Source: Gammaproteobacteria bacterium SG8_30
GTDB lineage: Bacteria > Pseudomonadota > Gammaproteobacteria > Steroidobacterales > Steroidobacteraceae
Assembly (NCBI GenBank): GCA_001303245.1
Contig: LJNS01000014.1
Coordinates: 1 to 51,711, forward strand
Direction: 5' to 3'
Length of the DNA stretch: 51,711 nt
The notes below the pieces were generated by a model. That model was not told the DNA's origin and did not search any database. It was given only the letters and a program-made list of their open reading frames with translations. Position numbers and translations under genes: made by a program. This document shows positions 34,579 through 42,630 of this stretch, piece by piece (position 1 is the stretch's first letter; each line of letters begins with the position of its first letter).

Positions 34579-35360
34579 AAGTAGTGCTTTTCTGCGGGGG
34601 TCTCGGCACGCGTCTGCGCGAGCACTCGGACACGATTCCTAAGCCGCTGGTCAACATCGGCTACCGGCCAATTCTGTGGCACCTGATGCGCTACTACGCG
34701 CATTACGGACACAAGGATTTCGTTCTCTGCCTCGGATATCGGGGCGATCTCATTCGGGAGTTCTTCCTGAAATACGAAGAGGCGATGTCCAATGATTTCG
34801 TGATGTCGCAGGGCGGCAAGCAGATCGACCTGCTGTCGAGTGACATCCACGACTGGAGGATCACCTTCATCGACACCGGGATGCACTCGAACATCGGCCA
34901 GCGGCTGATGAAGGTTCGCCATCTCCTGAAGGATGAGGAAGTGTTCCTCGCGAACTATGCCGACGGCCTGTCGGACCTGCCGTTGGACGAGCACATTGAA
35001 CGATTCAAGCGGCGCGACGCTGTGGCCAGTCTCGTCGGGGTCCGTACGGCGCAGACTTTCCATGCCATCAAGGCAGATGACGAGGACTTCGTAACGACGA
35101 TCGCGCCGATCAGCGAGTCCGGATTCTGGATAAACGGCGGCTTCTTCATCCTGCGCCAGAGCATATTCGACTACATGGAGCCCGGCGACGAGCTCGTCGA
35201 CGCGCCGTTCCGGCGGGTCGCTGCAGAGCGGCGGCTGATGGTGTACCGACATGCCGGCTTCTGGCAGTCCATGGACACACTGAAGGACAAGATCAACTTC
35301 GACCGGATGGAAGCCCGCGGGCACTGCCCGTGGGCCCTGTGGAACAACAAGCAGGACTGA
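34575..35360 (+). CDS. Glucose-1-phosphate cytidylyltransferase-like nucleotidyltransferase (RfbF family)
   Basis: A 261-residue sugar nucleotidyltransferase with the signature FCGGLGTRLREHSDTIPKPL at the N-terminus, PILWHLMRYYAHYGHKDF, ANYADGLSDLP near residue 133, and FWINGGFFIL with HAGFWQSMDTLKDK near the end. The last two segments resemble RfbF (glucose-1-phosphate cytidylyltransferase) more than RmlA. The CDP-glucose 4,6-dehydratase (RfbG) that would normally follow is absent, so the nucleotide and sugar remain open. The start is most likely TTG at 34575, overlapping the previous stop as TTGA with GGGGAG upstream; an ATG at 34545 would add ten residues inside the upstream gene. Confidence 0.82.
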   Translation: MKVVLFCGGLGTRLREHSDTIPKPLVNIGYRPILWHLMRYYAHYGHKDFVLCLGYRGDLIREFFLKYEEAMSNDFVMSQGGKQIDLLSSDIHDWRITFIDTGMHSNIGQRLMKVRHLLKDEEVFLANYADGLSDLPLDEHIERFKRRDAVASLVGVRTAQTFHAIKADDEDFVTTIAPISESGFWINGGFFILRQSIFDYMEPGDELVDAPFRRVAAERRLMVYRHAGFWQSMDTLKDKINFDRMEARGHCPWALWNNKQD

Positions 35361-35362
35361 GG

Positions 35363-36016
35363 ATGCTTTCGTTTGCGCCACTCTTTCCGCCGAGGCGGGC
35401 TCCTCGCATTCTCTTTCTGGGTGCTCACAGCGACGACCTGGAAATCGGCTGCGGTGGCACGGTGCTGGAGCTGGCAGCCCGGTATCCGAGAGCACGGGTG
35501 CGGTGGGTCGTGGCTACAGGATCGGGCGAAAGGGAGCGCGAGGCGCGCGCCAGCGCAAAGGCGTTGCTGCGCGGATTTCATCGCGCCGAAGTCACGGTGG
35601 CCGGTTTCCGAGACGGGTTCCTGCCGCAGTCGTACGGGGACGTCAAGGAGTTTTTCGAGTCGCTGAAGCGGGACTCCGCACCAGACCTGATTCTGACGCA
35701 CACCTTGCACGACCGTCACCAGGACCACCGGCTCATCTCCGAGTTGACCTGGAATACCTGGCGCGACGTTGCGGTGCTGGAGTACGAGATCCCGAAGTAC
35801 GAGGGCGATCTCGGTGCACCGAACCTCTACGTGCCGCTCGGCAGGCGCAGCGCAAGGCGCAAGGTGGAACACCTGATGCGTCACTTCGGCAGCCAGCGGT
35901 CACGCCGTTGGTTCACGGCAGACACGTTCGAAGGCCACATGCGGCTCAGGGGCATCGAGTGCAACGCGAGGAGCGGCCGGGCCGAAGCCTTTCACGGACG
36001 GAAGATCTGTGTCTAG
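35363..36016 (+). CDS. PIG-L/LmbE-family N-deacetylase
   Basis: A 217-residue metal-dependent deacetylase. FLGAHSDDLEIGCGGT near residue 18 is the family AHPDDxxxxCGG motif with serine for proline, and HTLHDRHQDHR near residue 117 supplies the second metal site. It hydrolyses N-acetyl groups of sugars such as GlcNAc derivatives, either on a nucleotide sugar or a lipid-linked intermediate. No signal peptide is seen, so it acts in the cytosol. It begins 2 bases after the nucleotidyltransferase stop, in the same operon. The product amine could be the acceptor for an acyl or aminoacyl group made elsewhere in the locus; that is inference. Confidence 0.87.
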   Translation: MLSFAPLFPPRRAPRILFLGAHSDDLEIGCGGTVLELAARYPRARVRWVVATGSGEREREARASAKALLRGFHRAEVTVAGFRDGFLPQSYGDVKEFFESLKRDSAPDLILTHTLHDRHQDHRLISELTWNTWRDVAVLEYEIPKYEGDLGAPNLYVPLGRRSARRKVEHLMRHFGSQRSRRWFTADTFEGHMRLRGIECNARSGRAEAFHGRKICV

Positions 36017-36085
36017 CCGTGACCGAGGCCACAGGTGGGTCACGACCCAAGATCGTGACGGTGGCGGTTTCCATGGAGGAATGAG

Positions 36086-36997
36086 ATGACCATCGTATGG
36101 GTAGACCGGGAATGCAGTGACGACGAACGTCGGCAGGCCCTGTTCAGGGGCGAGCTGTTTCTCTACTCGCCGACGCGCGCGTCGACGGAACTCGTGGAGT
36201 TCACGCGGGAATACCTGTCGGAAGCCTTCGGTGGTCGCGATCCCCGGACGGCGCAGTTCGAGCTGCCGGTCGAGGAGTACGCTGCCATTCTGGCGGAGGC
36301 CAAGCCCAGATACATTCACCACGAGCGCCACAAGGCGCTGCTCAGGGAGTTGCTGCAGGAACTCGGCTGCGACCCGGCGAAGACCTATTTCGACGTGCCT
36401 CGCCTTCGGACGTCGACGAGCAACGACTACCTGACGACCGGGATCGCCTACGCATTTCATCCCCACCGGGACACCTGGTACTCGGCCCCGATGTGCCAGA
36501 TCAACTGGTGGATGCCCGTGTTTGAGCTCAGCCCTGAGAACCCGATGGCGTTTCACCCGCAATACTGGGATCGTCCGGTACCTAACTCGTCGCAGATCTA
36601 CGACTACCAGGAGTGGAACAAGCGCAGCCGCTTTGCGGCTGCTACTCAGATAGGGAAGGACGATCGGCCGCAGCCGCGTCCCGTCGAGCCTGTCGACGTC
36701 GCACACGACGTTCGACTGCTCCCGAAGCCCGGAGGCATCATCGTATTCTCTGCCGCGCAGTTGCACTCGTCGGTCCCGAATACTTCATCCGAGACACGCA
36801 TCAGCATCGATTTCCGGACGGTGCACGCGGAGGACGTCGAAGCCCTGTCCGGTGCACCGAACGTGGACTCGAACTGCACCGGGTCGACGATGGCGGACTA
36901 CCTTCGTGTCGAAGACCTATCCCGACTCCCGGAGCGCCTTGCGGCTCCGTATGCGGACGGACCGCCCCAGCGGTCGCGGCTCGCGCGCCGGGCATAG
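36086..36997 (+). CDS. 2-oxoglutarate/Fe(II)-dependent oxygenase-like protein
   Basis: A 303-residue protein resembling phytanoyl-CoA dioxygenase-type enzymes. AFHPHRDTWYSAP near residue 127 gives a His-x-Asp iron motif (HRD), and FSAAQLHSSVPNTSSETRISIDFR near residue 222 supplies the distal histidine and the arginine for 2-oxoglutarate. INWWMPVFELSPENPMAFHP lies between. Such enzymes hydroxylate amino acids, sugars or small acids, coupled to 2-oxoglutarate decarboxylation. Its place between a deacetylase and a class IV aminotransferase suggests it tailors a sugar or an amino-acid substituent. The ATG at 36086 has GGAGGAATG-type spacing (GGAGG about 8 bases upstream). Substrate unknown. Confidence 0.7.
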   Translation: MTIVWVDRECSDDERRQALFRGELFLYSPTRASTELVEFTREYLSEAFGGRDPRTAQFELPVEEYAAILAEAKPRYIHHERHKALLRELLQELGCDPAKTYFDVPRLRTSTSNDYLTTGIAYAFHPHRDTWYSAPMCQINWWMPVFELSPENPMAFHPQYWDRPVPNSSQIYDYQEWNKRSRFAAATQIGKDDRPQPRPVEPVDVAHDVRLLPKPGGIIVFSAAQLHSSVPNTSSETRISIDFRTVHAEDVEALSGAPNVDSNCTGSTMADYLRVEDLSRLPERLAAPYADGPPQRSRLARRA

Positions 36998-37116
36998 CTG
37001 AGGGGCTGTCGGCACCGACGACCGATCCGCAGGCAGCCGCCTTCGCAGGACTGGATCTGGAAGGGGTCATGCAGAGTGCATGGACCCCAGACGCTAACAC
37101 ATCCAAGGAACAAGTC

Positions 37117-37959
37117 ATGACGAAACTCCAGAAGCCACCGTTCGCATACATGGGCGGTCAGCTGGTCGAATGGGACAAGGCAAACGTCCATATCGGAGCG
37201 GAAGCCCTCATTCGCGGGATCAGCGTCTTCGAAGGCATCAAGGGCTACTGGCGGCATGACAACAGCGCGATGGGTCTGTCGCTCGGCTTCGACGAATTCA
37301 AGGGTGCCTGCGAGCTACTTGTGAGAAAGCTCCGTGCCGAGGATCGCGACCTGTGGCTCCGCACGACACTCATGGCGGTGGAGGGCAACTGGGGCGAGGA
37401 CACGGTGTCGGACCTGGTGATTACCTGCTACCACCAGGACAAGAAGCGGCCTGCGCGGCTGGACGTGGGGTTCTCGACCTGGCAACGGCCGCTGGACACG
37501 GGCCTTCCGGCGCGGATCAAGTCGCCGGCCAATTATCAGATGGGCAGGCTGGCACGTATCGAGGGGCGCCGCCAGGGCTATTCCGACATGATCTTTCTCA
37601 ATCCGTGGGGCCGGGTGGCCGAAGCGACTGGATCCTGCGTGATCATGGTCCGCGGGGGACGCGCAGTGACGCCGCCGCCGAGCGAGGGCTGCCTGGAGAG
37701 CATCACGGTGAACATCATAGAGGCGCTCTGCGGCACGCTTGGGATCCCGTTCGAGAGGCGCCCGATCGATCGGACGGAGTTGATGGTTGCCGACGAGATC
37801 TGTCTGGTAGGAACATTGATGGAACTCGGCGTCGTACGGCGGATACAGGACCGGGATCTTCCATCGGTGGCGCCTGTCTTGGACCGTATCGCCGACTCTT
37901 TCTGGGGCGCGGTACGGGGAAGGGCGGCCCATCCTTCCGTACGACTGACCGATGTCTGA
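37117..37959 (+). CDS. Class IV PLP aminotransferase (branched-chain aminotransferase-like)
   Basis: A 280-residue fold-type IV aminotransferase with PFAYMGGQLVEWDKANVHIG, IRGISVFEGIKGYW, the lysine-bearing IKSPANYQMGRLARIEGRRQ near residue 130, and GRVAEATGSCVIMV near residue 166. These match BCAT/D-amino-acid-transaminase-like proteins and it could make or consume an amino acid donor. Housekeeping IlvE is usually longer (about 305) and not in such a setting, so a dedicated role in the polysaccharide locus is likely. The ATG at 37117 has AAGGAA 7 bases upstream; an in-frame start at 36613 would lie inside the oxygenase gene. It is the last gene of this operon. Confidence 0.85.
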   Translation: MTKLQKPPFAYMGGQLVEWDKANVHIGAEALIRGISVFEGIKGYWRHDNSAMGLSLGFDEFKGACELLVRKLRAEDRDLWLRTTLMAVEGNWGEDTVSDLVITCYHQDKKRPARLDVGFSTWQRPLDTGLPARIKSPANYQMGRLARIEGRRQGYSDMIFLNPWGRVAEATGSCVIMVRGGRAVTPPPSEGCLESITVNIIEALCGTLGIPFERRPIDRTELMVADEICLVGTLMELGVVRRIQDRDLPSVAPVLDRIADSFWGAVRGRAAHPSVRLTDV

Positions 37960-38052
37960 GGCAGCGTCCCCGTGACGGCCTGTGACCGGGCCACGCCTCG
38001 CGGTACCTGAACGACCATCGGGCGGGCGCGTCAAGGCGTAGTCAGATCGGGA

Positions 38053-39174
38053 TCACACCGTTCGCGGCCTCTGGCCGGTGAGGACTGCCGAGACATCGGC
38101 CGCGATGGCGAACGCGCTCGTCAGGCCGGGAGACTCGATTCCGAAGAGGTGAACCAGCCCCGGGATGCCGTGCTGCCGCACGGCGTCGATGCGGAAGTCT
38201 GCGGCTGGAGCCTCCGGTGGCGCGATCTTCGGTCGAATTCCCGTGTAGTCTGGCTGCAGCCGCGTGTCGTCAAGCGCCGGGTAATACCGGCGTATCGCCT
38301 GCGCGAACGGGTCGCGGCGTGACTCGTCGAACGAATAGTCCGGACTCGGCACCCAGTCGACGTCGGGCCCGAACTTGGCCCTGCCGGACAGGTCAAGCGT
38401 CACGTGGATCCCGAGGCCGGCTGATTCAGCGATCGGGTAGACGAGCCGTGAGAAGGGAGACTTTCCCGACAGCGTGAAGTAGTGCCCGCGGGCATAGTAA
38501 GCCTGCGGAATGGCGCCCTTGCCGCAACCCTCCAGGCGACGTGCCAGGTCCGGCGCGTGCAGCCCCGCCGAGTTGACGAGCTCATTACACACGAGGCGCT
38601 CGTCGCTTTCCTCCAGCTCGAGCTCGAAGCGTTCGTCCGGCCGCCTGCGCCCGCCCGTCACGGCGCTCAGAAACGCGACGTCGCCGCCCGCCGCCTGCAG
38701 GTCGCCCCAAAGCGAGGTCATCAGCGAGTGGCTGTCGACGATGCCGGTCTCCGGTACGTGCAGTGCCCGAACGCAACGGACCTCCGGCTCGAGCTCGCGG
38801 ACCTCGTCGGCCGTCTTCCAGGAGACCTCGCCGATCCCGTTCCGGCCGGCGAGCTCGTGGTAGCGAGCCAGGATGCCGGTCTCGGCGTCCGAGGTGGCAA
38901 CGATCAGCTTGCCCAGCCGCCGGTGCGGTATTGCGCGCTCCCGGCAGTAGGCATACAGCATGTCGCGACCGGCCACGCAGAGCCGTGCCTTGAGTGACCC
39001 TGGAGGGTAGTAGATGCCGGAGTGGATGACTTCCGAGTTGCGGCTGCTTGTTTCCGTGCCGACGTGAGCCGCCCGTTCGAGCACGATCACCTCGCGGCCG
39101 GCGAGCGCCAGCGCGCGCGCGCAGGCGAGGCCCACGACTCCCGCGCCGATTACGACGGTCTCGACTTCCATCAT
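38053..39174 (-). CDS. FAD-dependent oxidoreductase, L-2-hydroxyglutarate oxidase-like
   Basis: A 373-residue flavoprotein of the DAO family: VVIGAGVVGLACARALALAG (FAD Rossmann), TSSRNSEVIHSGIYYPPGSL near residue 45, YARGHYFTL near residue 225, and GLVHLFGIESPGLTSAFAI near the C-terminus. The SRNSEVIHSGIYYPPGSLKA segment is typical of LhgO-type proteins, which oxidise L-2-hydroxyglutarate or related 2-hydroxy acids. Two adjacent ATG codons (39174 and 39171) are possible starts; the longer is taken. It lies 14 bases downstream of the response-regulator gene on the same strand, so may be cotranscribed. It converges on the aminotransferase. Confidence 0.85.
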   Translation of the reverse strand: MMEVETVVIGAGVVGLACARALALAGREVIVLERAAHVGTETSSRNSEVIHSGIYYPPGSLKARLCVAGRDMLYAYCRERAIPHRRLGKLIVATSDAETGILARYHELAGRNGIGEVSWKTADEVRELEPEVRCVRALHVPETGIVDSHSLMTSLWGDLQAAGGDVAFLSAVTGGRRRPDERFELELEESDERLVCNELVNSAGLHAPDLARRLEGCGKGAIPQAYYARGHYFTLSGKSPFSRLVYPIAESAGLGIHVTLDLSGRAKFGPDVDWVPSPDYSFDESRRDPFAQAIRRYYPALDDTRLQPDYTGIRPKIAPPEAPAADFRIDAVRQHGIPGLVHLFGIESPGLTSAFAIAADVSAVLTGQRPRTV

Positions 39175-39188
39175 GTCCGGGCGCCCCG

Positions 39189-40469
39189 TCAGCGTCGCTT
39201 GTAGTCGTCCGGCTGCAGCTGATGCCGGGCCAGCAGCTTGTAGAAGTCGGTGCGATTGCGGCCGGCGAGCTTGGCGGCCTGCGTGACGTTGCCGCGAGTG
39301 ATCTGCAGCAGCTGCGACAGGTAGGTGCGCGTGAATTCCTCGCGAGCCTCGTCGAAGGTCGGTAGCCGTGCGGCACTGCCGCCGCCGAGTGCCTCCTGTA
39401 CGATGCCGGCGCTGATCACCGGTCCGGCCGTCAGCGCGGCAGCCTGGTGCAGGAGGCTGCGAAGCTGGGCGACGTTTCCGGGCCACTCGGCGCGCATCAG
39501 GAGTTCGACGGCCTCGGGCGCCAGCACGTGGCGTACGCCTGTGTGTCCGGGCTCCTCGAGGAAGTGGGCCGCCAGAAGGGGAACGTCTTCGCGACGTTGC
39601 GCCAGCGGAGGGAGCTCGACCTGCAGGACGGCGAGCCGGTAGTAGAGGTTCTCCTGGAAGTGGCCCTTCGAAATTGCGGCCGAGAGGTCGCGGCAGGTCG
39701 ACGAGATCAGTCTCCTGTGCGAGGCGGACGCTTCGAGCATCTCTGCGAGTTGTGCCTGCTGTTGCCGGTCCAGATCGGCCACCTCGTCCAGCAAGAGGGT
39801 GCCTGGAGCCTGGTCGTTTCCGACCTCGGCGTCGTCTTGACCGAGTTGTTCCCGGAGGCTCGATGCCGAAGCAGTAGCGCAGGAGAGCACGGTGAAGGGC
39901 TGGTCACGCCGGGTACTCGCGTTGTGAACTGCCTGGGCCAGGAGCTTCTTGCCGGTGCCCGGCTGGCCCGAGATCAGGATCGGCGTGTCTGTCGTGGCCA
40001 CCTGGAGCACCTTCGACAGGCGCTCCTCCAGAACGGGATTGCGCGTGATGATCCCGGCACGCCAGGCCTCGTTGGGCTCTGCAAATCCGGACACCTGCAG
40101 CGCCCGGTCCAGCTGATGCAGCAACTGTTCCTTGTCGATCGGCTTGGTCAGGAACGCAAACGCGCCCGATTTGGTCGCCTCGACGGCGTCCGGAATGGTC
40201 CCGTGCGCGGTCAGCAGTATCACGGGGAGCGCCGGATAGCGCCGCTGCAGCTCCCTAAGGAGACCGATGCCGTCCGTCTCCGACATCCGCAGGTCCGTCA
40301 GCACGACGTCGGGCCGGAACCGGGGTATGGACAGCATCGCCTGCGACGCGCTCTCGCAAGCGGCCACCTCGTAGCCCTCCGACTTGAGCCTTATGGTCAG
40401 AAGCCTGAGCAGGCCGGGATCGTCGTCGACCATGACGACGCGTGGCCGGCGCCCGAGTCGATTCTTCAC
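39189..40469 (-). CDS. glrR: GlrR/QseF-like response regulator lacking the sigma-54 GAFTGA loop
   Basis: A 426-residue protein. Residues about 10-125 are a receiver (VVMVDDDPGLL, phosphoacceptor DVVLTDLRM, LTKPID). An AAA+ domain follows with Walker A GQPGTGKKLLAQ near 170, LLLDEVADL and ENLYYRLAV. The C-terminal helix-turn-helix GNVTQAAKLAGRNRTDFYKLL is the GlrR signature. Between Walker A and B, where activators have ELFGHEKGAFTGA, this protein reads SLREQLGQDDAEVGNDQAPG (encoded near 39786-39865), so the sigma-54 contact loop is missing. A further shortening is seen before STCRDL. It probably binds DNA and responds to phosphorylation but cannot open sigma-54 promoters in the usual way. GTG start; GTGA overlap with qseG. 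Confidence 0.88.
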   Translation of the reverse strand: MKNRLGRRPRVVMVDDDPGLLRLLTIRLKSEGYEVAACESASQAMLSIPRFRPDVVLTDLRMSETDGIGLLRELQRRYPALPVILLTAHGTIPDAVEATKSGAFAFLTKPIDKEQLLHQLDRALQVSGFAEPNEAWRAGIITRNPVLEERLSKVLQVATTDTPILISGQPGTGKKLLAQAVHNASTRRDQPFTVLSCATASASSLREQLGQDDAEVGNDQAPGTLLLDEVADLDRQQQAQLAEMLEASASHRRLISSTCRDLSAAISKGHFQENLYYRLAVLQVELPPLAQRREDVPLLAAHFLEEPGHTGVRHVLAPEAVELLMRAEWPGNVAQLRSLLHQAAALTAGPVISAGIVQEALGGGSAARLPTFDEAREEFTRTYLSQLLQITRGNVTQAAKLAGRNRTDFYKLLARHQLQPDDYKRR

Positions 40470-41086
40470 GGTGGCGCCCCCTTCGGCGCGCTGTCTCGCT
40501 CCGCCATGCTCCTCTCGAGAGCAGCGACGGCCTCTAGCTTGGCGAGCGCTTCGTCCAGCTGCCGTCGCAACCGCTCGTTCTCGGCCGCCTGGCTTTGCAG
40601 CCTCCGGTTCAGGTCCTGAAGCTCACGCTCTCCCTTGAGACCCTGTGCCCGGCCCAGGCGCTCGTTCTCGCTCTCCAGTGCAAGACGGCTGCCCACCTCC
40701 GCGTACATCACCGTGGCCAGGTCGACTTCCGCAGGCAGCATCTGCTCGCGCGCGGCCAGCAGTTCCCCGAGCGTGGTTCGCGCTGCGTCCAGGTCGCTCG
40801 CTACGTGGCCCGGCAGTCCGAGAACCAGCGCCTGCCGGAGCCGATTGGACACGGTGGGCGCGAGCTCGGCCTCACGCCGGACGTGTTCCGCGAGTTCCGC
40901 TTGCGCCGACGGCGTCGACTGGCTCAGGCGACTGAGCGTCTCGAGATAGCCGAACACGAGCTCGGCCTCCGGGTTCGTGGCGGGCGCGGCCGCGGGGGAA
41001 TCGCCGCGCATGCCATCCACGACCGAGCAGGCCGCAGTCAGGCAGAGGCATGCCGTCAGGACCGACCACTGCAGGATCCTACGCAT
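40466..41086 (-). CDS. qseG: QseG/YfhG-like lipoprotein of the GlrK-GlrR operon
   Basis: A 206-residue lipoprotein: signal peptide MRRILQWSVLTACLCLTAAC with the lipobox cysteine at residue 20, a helical domain (about 40-150: FGYLETLSRLSQSTP, AAREQMLPAEVDLA), and a C-terminal coiled coil (about 130-190: NRRLQSQAAENERLRRQLDE). In E. coli the gene between the GlrK/QseE kinase and GlrR/QseF regulator encodes QseG, which interacts with the kinase at the envelope; position and domain type match. The ATG at 41086 overlaps the kinase end by 8 bases and puts the signal peptide first; a longer frame to 41191 is overlap with the kinase. Confidence 0.78.
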   Translation of the reverse strand: MRRILQWSVLTACLCLTAACSVVDGMRGDSPAAAPATNPEAELVFGYLETLSRLSQSTPSAQAELAEHVRREAELAPTVSNRLRQALVLGLPGHVASDLDAARTTLGELLAAREQMLPAEVDLATVMYAEVGSRLALESENERLGRAQGLKGERELQDLNRRLQSQAAENERLRRQLDEALAKLEAVAALERSMAERDSAPKGAPP

Positions 41087-42548
41087 ACGCCCGAATCGCC
41101 TCCCGCACCTGCTCACCCGCCTGGATGGGGATCGTGACGCGGAAATGAGCCCCGCGAAACTCGCCCTCGACCAGCTCAACCCTGCCGCCATGAGCGGTCA
41201 CGAACTCGGCGACGATGGAGAGCCCGATGCCGGAGCCCTTGAGATGACCGGTCTGCGGCATGCGGCCAGTGTAGAACGCCTCGAAGATACGATCCCTGTC
41301 CTCGGGCGGTATTCCCGGTCCGGTATCCGCCAACTCGATCACGACCTCGGCACCGAGCCGGCGTGCACGTACCGTTATCGTGCCTCCTTCGGGAGTGAAC
41401 TTGACCGCGTTGGAGAGCAGGTTGTCGAGTACCAGGCGGATCTTGGCGCGGTCTGCCGCGACCATGATGTGCTCGACCTCGGCCTTCGTACGGATCCCCC
41501 TGCTCGCTAGGGCGAGCTTCTGGGCGCGGAAACTGGCAGCCAGCTCGGCCTCCAGCGGGAAGGCGCCGACTTCGAGCCCGGCGACGCTCGACTGCCACGC
41601 GCTGTATGACAGCAGGTTCTCTATCAACTGCTGCAGGCGGAGGGCATTCGTCCGCATGATGTCGGTCACCTCCCGCTGCTCCGGCTCGATCGCGCCCACT
41701 GCACCGTCGAGCAGCAGGTCCGTGCCTTCCCGGATATTGGCCAGCGGCGTCTTGAGCTCATGCGACATGTGGCGCAGGAAACGGTTCTTCTCCTGGGCCA
41801 GCTCGAGCAGGCGGACCCTGAGCCACTCCAGTTGCTTGCCCACGGCCTCGATGTCCGACGGTCCCGAGATCGCAATCGGCCTCGAAAACGTGCCGCGGCC
41901 CAGCTCCGTGATTGCGCGGTCCACCCGTCGCAACGGTCGCATGACGCCGAGCGTGAAGATGAGTCCCAGTACCAGCGCCACCGGCACCAGCGCGGCCAGC
42001 CACAGAAGCAGGTTCCTGCGGGTCTCGGCCGAGCGTTCCTCGAGGTTCTGCAGCCGGACTTCCAGCAGCGTATTGGCGTGGTCGGCCACTTCGCGCGCCG
42101 CCTCGTCGATGGCGGCGAGCCGATCGGCGAGCATCGCAGCCCGGCCCGGATCCGCCGGCTCGCCGGTCTCCAGCGATCGCAGGGAGTCCGACACGGCGCT
42201 GCGTAATTGTTCCAGGTGCGCCAGGCCTTCCCGGTCCAGGGGCAGCCTGGCCAGTTGCTCCGTCGTCGTCGCGATCTGCTGCCGGATGCTGCGGCTCGCT
42301 TCGAGGACGCGAGGGTCCTCGAGCAGCAGATAGAGATTGGTCGAACGCTCGTAGGCCGCAAGGTGGCGGGACAGCGCCTGGGTCTGGCCGGCGAGTTCCA
42401 CGCCCTGCCGGACGAGCCGGGTGGTGTCCTGGGCCAGTCGCCCGAGCTGGAGGGCAGCCTGAACCATCGCCACCGCCAGCGGAACGGTCAGCAGGAGCAG
42501 CCCGGCCACCAGCAGGCTGCTCAACGAGCGGGGTCGCAGCACGCGCAT
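41079..42548 (-). CDS. glrK: GlrK/QseE-like membrane sensor histidine kinase
   Basis: A 489-residue kinase. Transmembrane segments lie near residues 8-28 (LSSLLVAGLLLLTVPLAVAM) and 183-203 (LLWLAALVPVALVLGLIFTL), flanking a helical periplasmic sensor. HAMP follows, then the H-box FLRHMSHELKTPLANIREG near 258, the N-box LVLDNLLSNAVKFTPEGG, and the G-boxes ADTGPGIPPEDRDRIFEAFY and GSGIGLSIV. It autophosphorylates on histidine and should phosphorylate the downstream GlrR-like regulator. It starts the glrK-qseG-glrR operon, known in Enterobacteria to respond to envelope stress. The signal here is unknown. The kinase looks intact even though the regulator is degenerate. Confidence 0.88.
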   Translation of the reverse strand: MRVLRPRSLSSLLVAGLLLLTVPLAVAMVQAALQLGRLAQDTTRLVRQGVELAGQTQALSRHLAAYERSTNLYLLLEDPRVLEASRSIRQQIATTTEQLARLPLDREGLAHLEQLRSAVSDSLRSLETGEPADPGRAAMLADRLAAIDEAAREVADHANTLLEVRLQNLEERSAETRRNLLLWLAALVPVALVLGLIFTLGVMRPLRRVDRAITELGRGTFSRPIAISGPSDIEAVGKQLEWLRVRLLELAQEKNRFLRHMSHELKTPLANIREGTDLLLDGAVGAIEPEQREVTDIMRTNALRLQQLIENLLSYSAWQSSVAGLEVGAFPLEAELAASFRAQKLALASRGIRTKAEVEHIMVAADRAKIRLVLDNLLSNAVKFTPEGGTITVRARRLGAEVVIELADTGPGIPPEDRDRIFEAFYTGRMPQTGHLKGSGIGLSIVAEFVTAHGGRVELVEGEFRGAHFRVTIPIQAGEQVREAIRAYA

Positions 42549-42630
42549 GCCGCAATGTTAGCCGGAAAGGCGCGCCGTGCTCGGCGCCTGCGCCCGCCAG
42601 GGCCGGGCTCTTGGCGACCCTGGGCACAAA

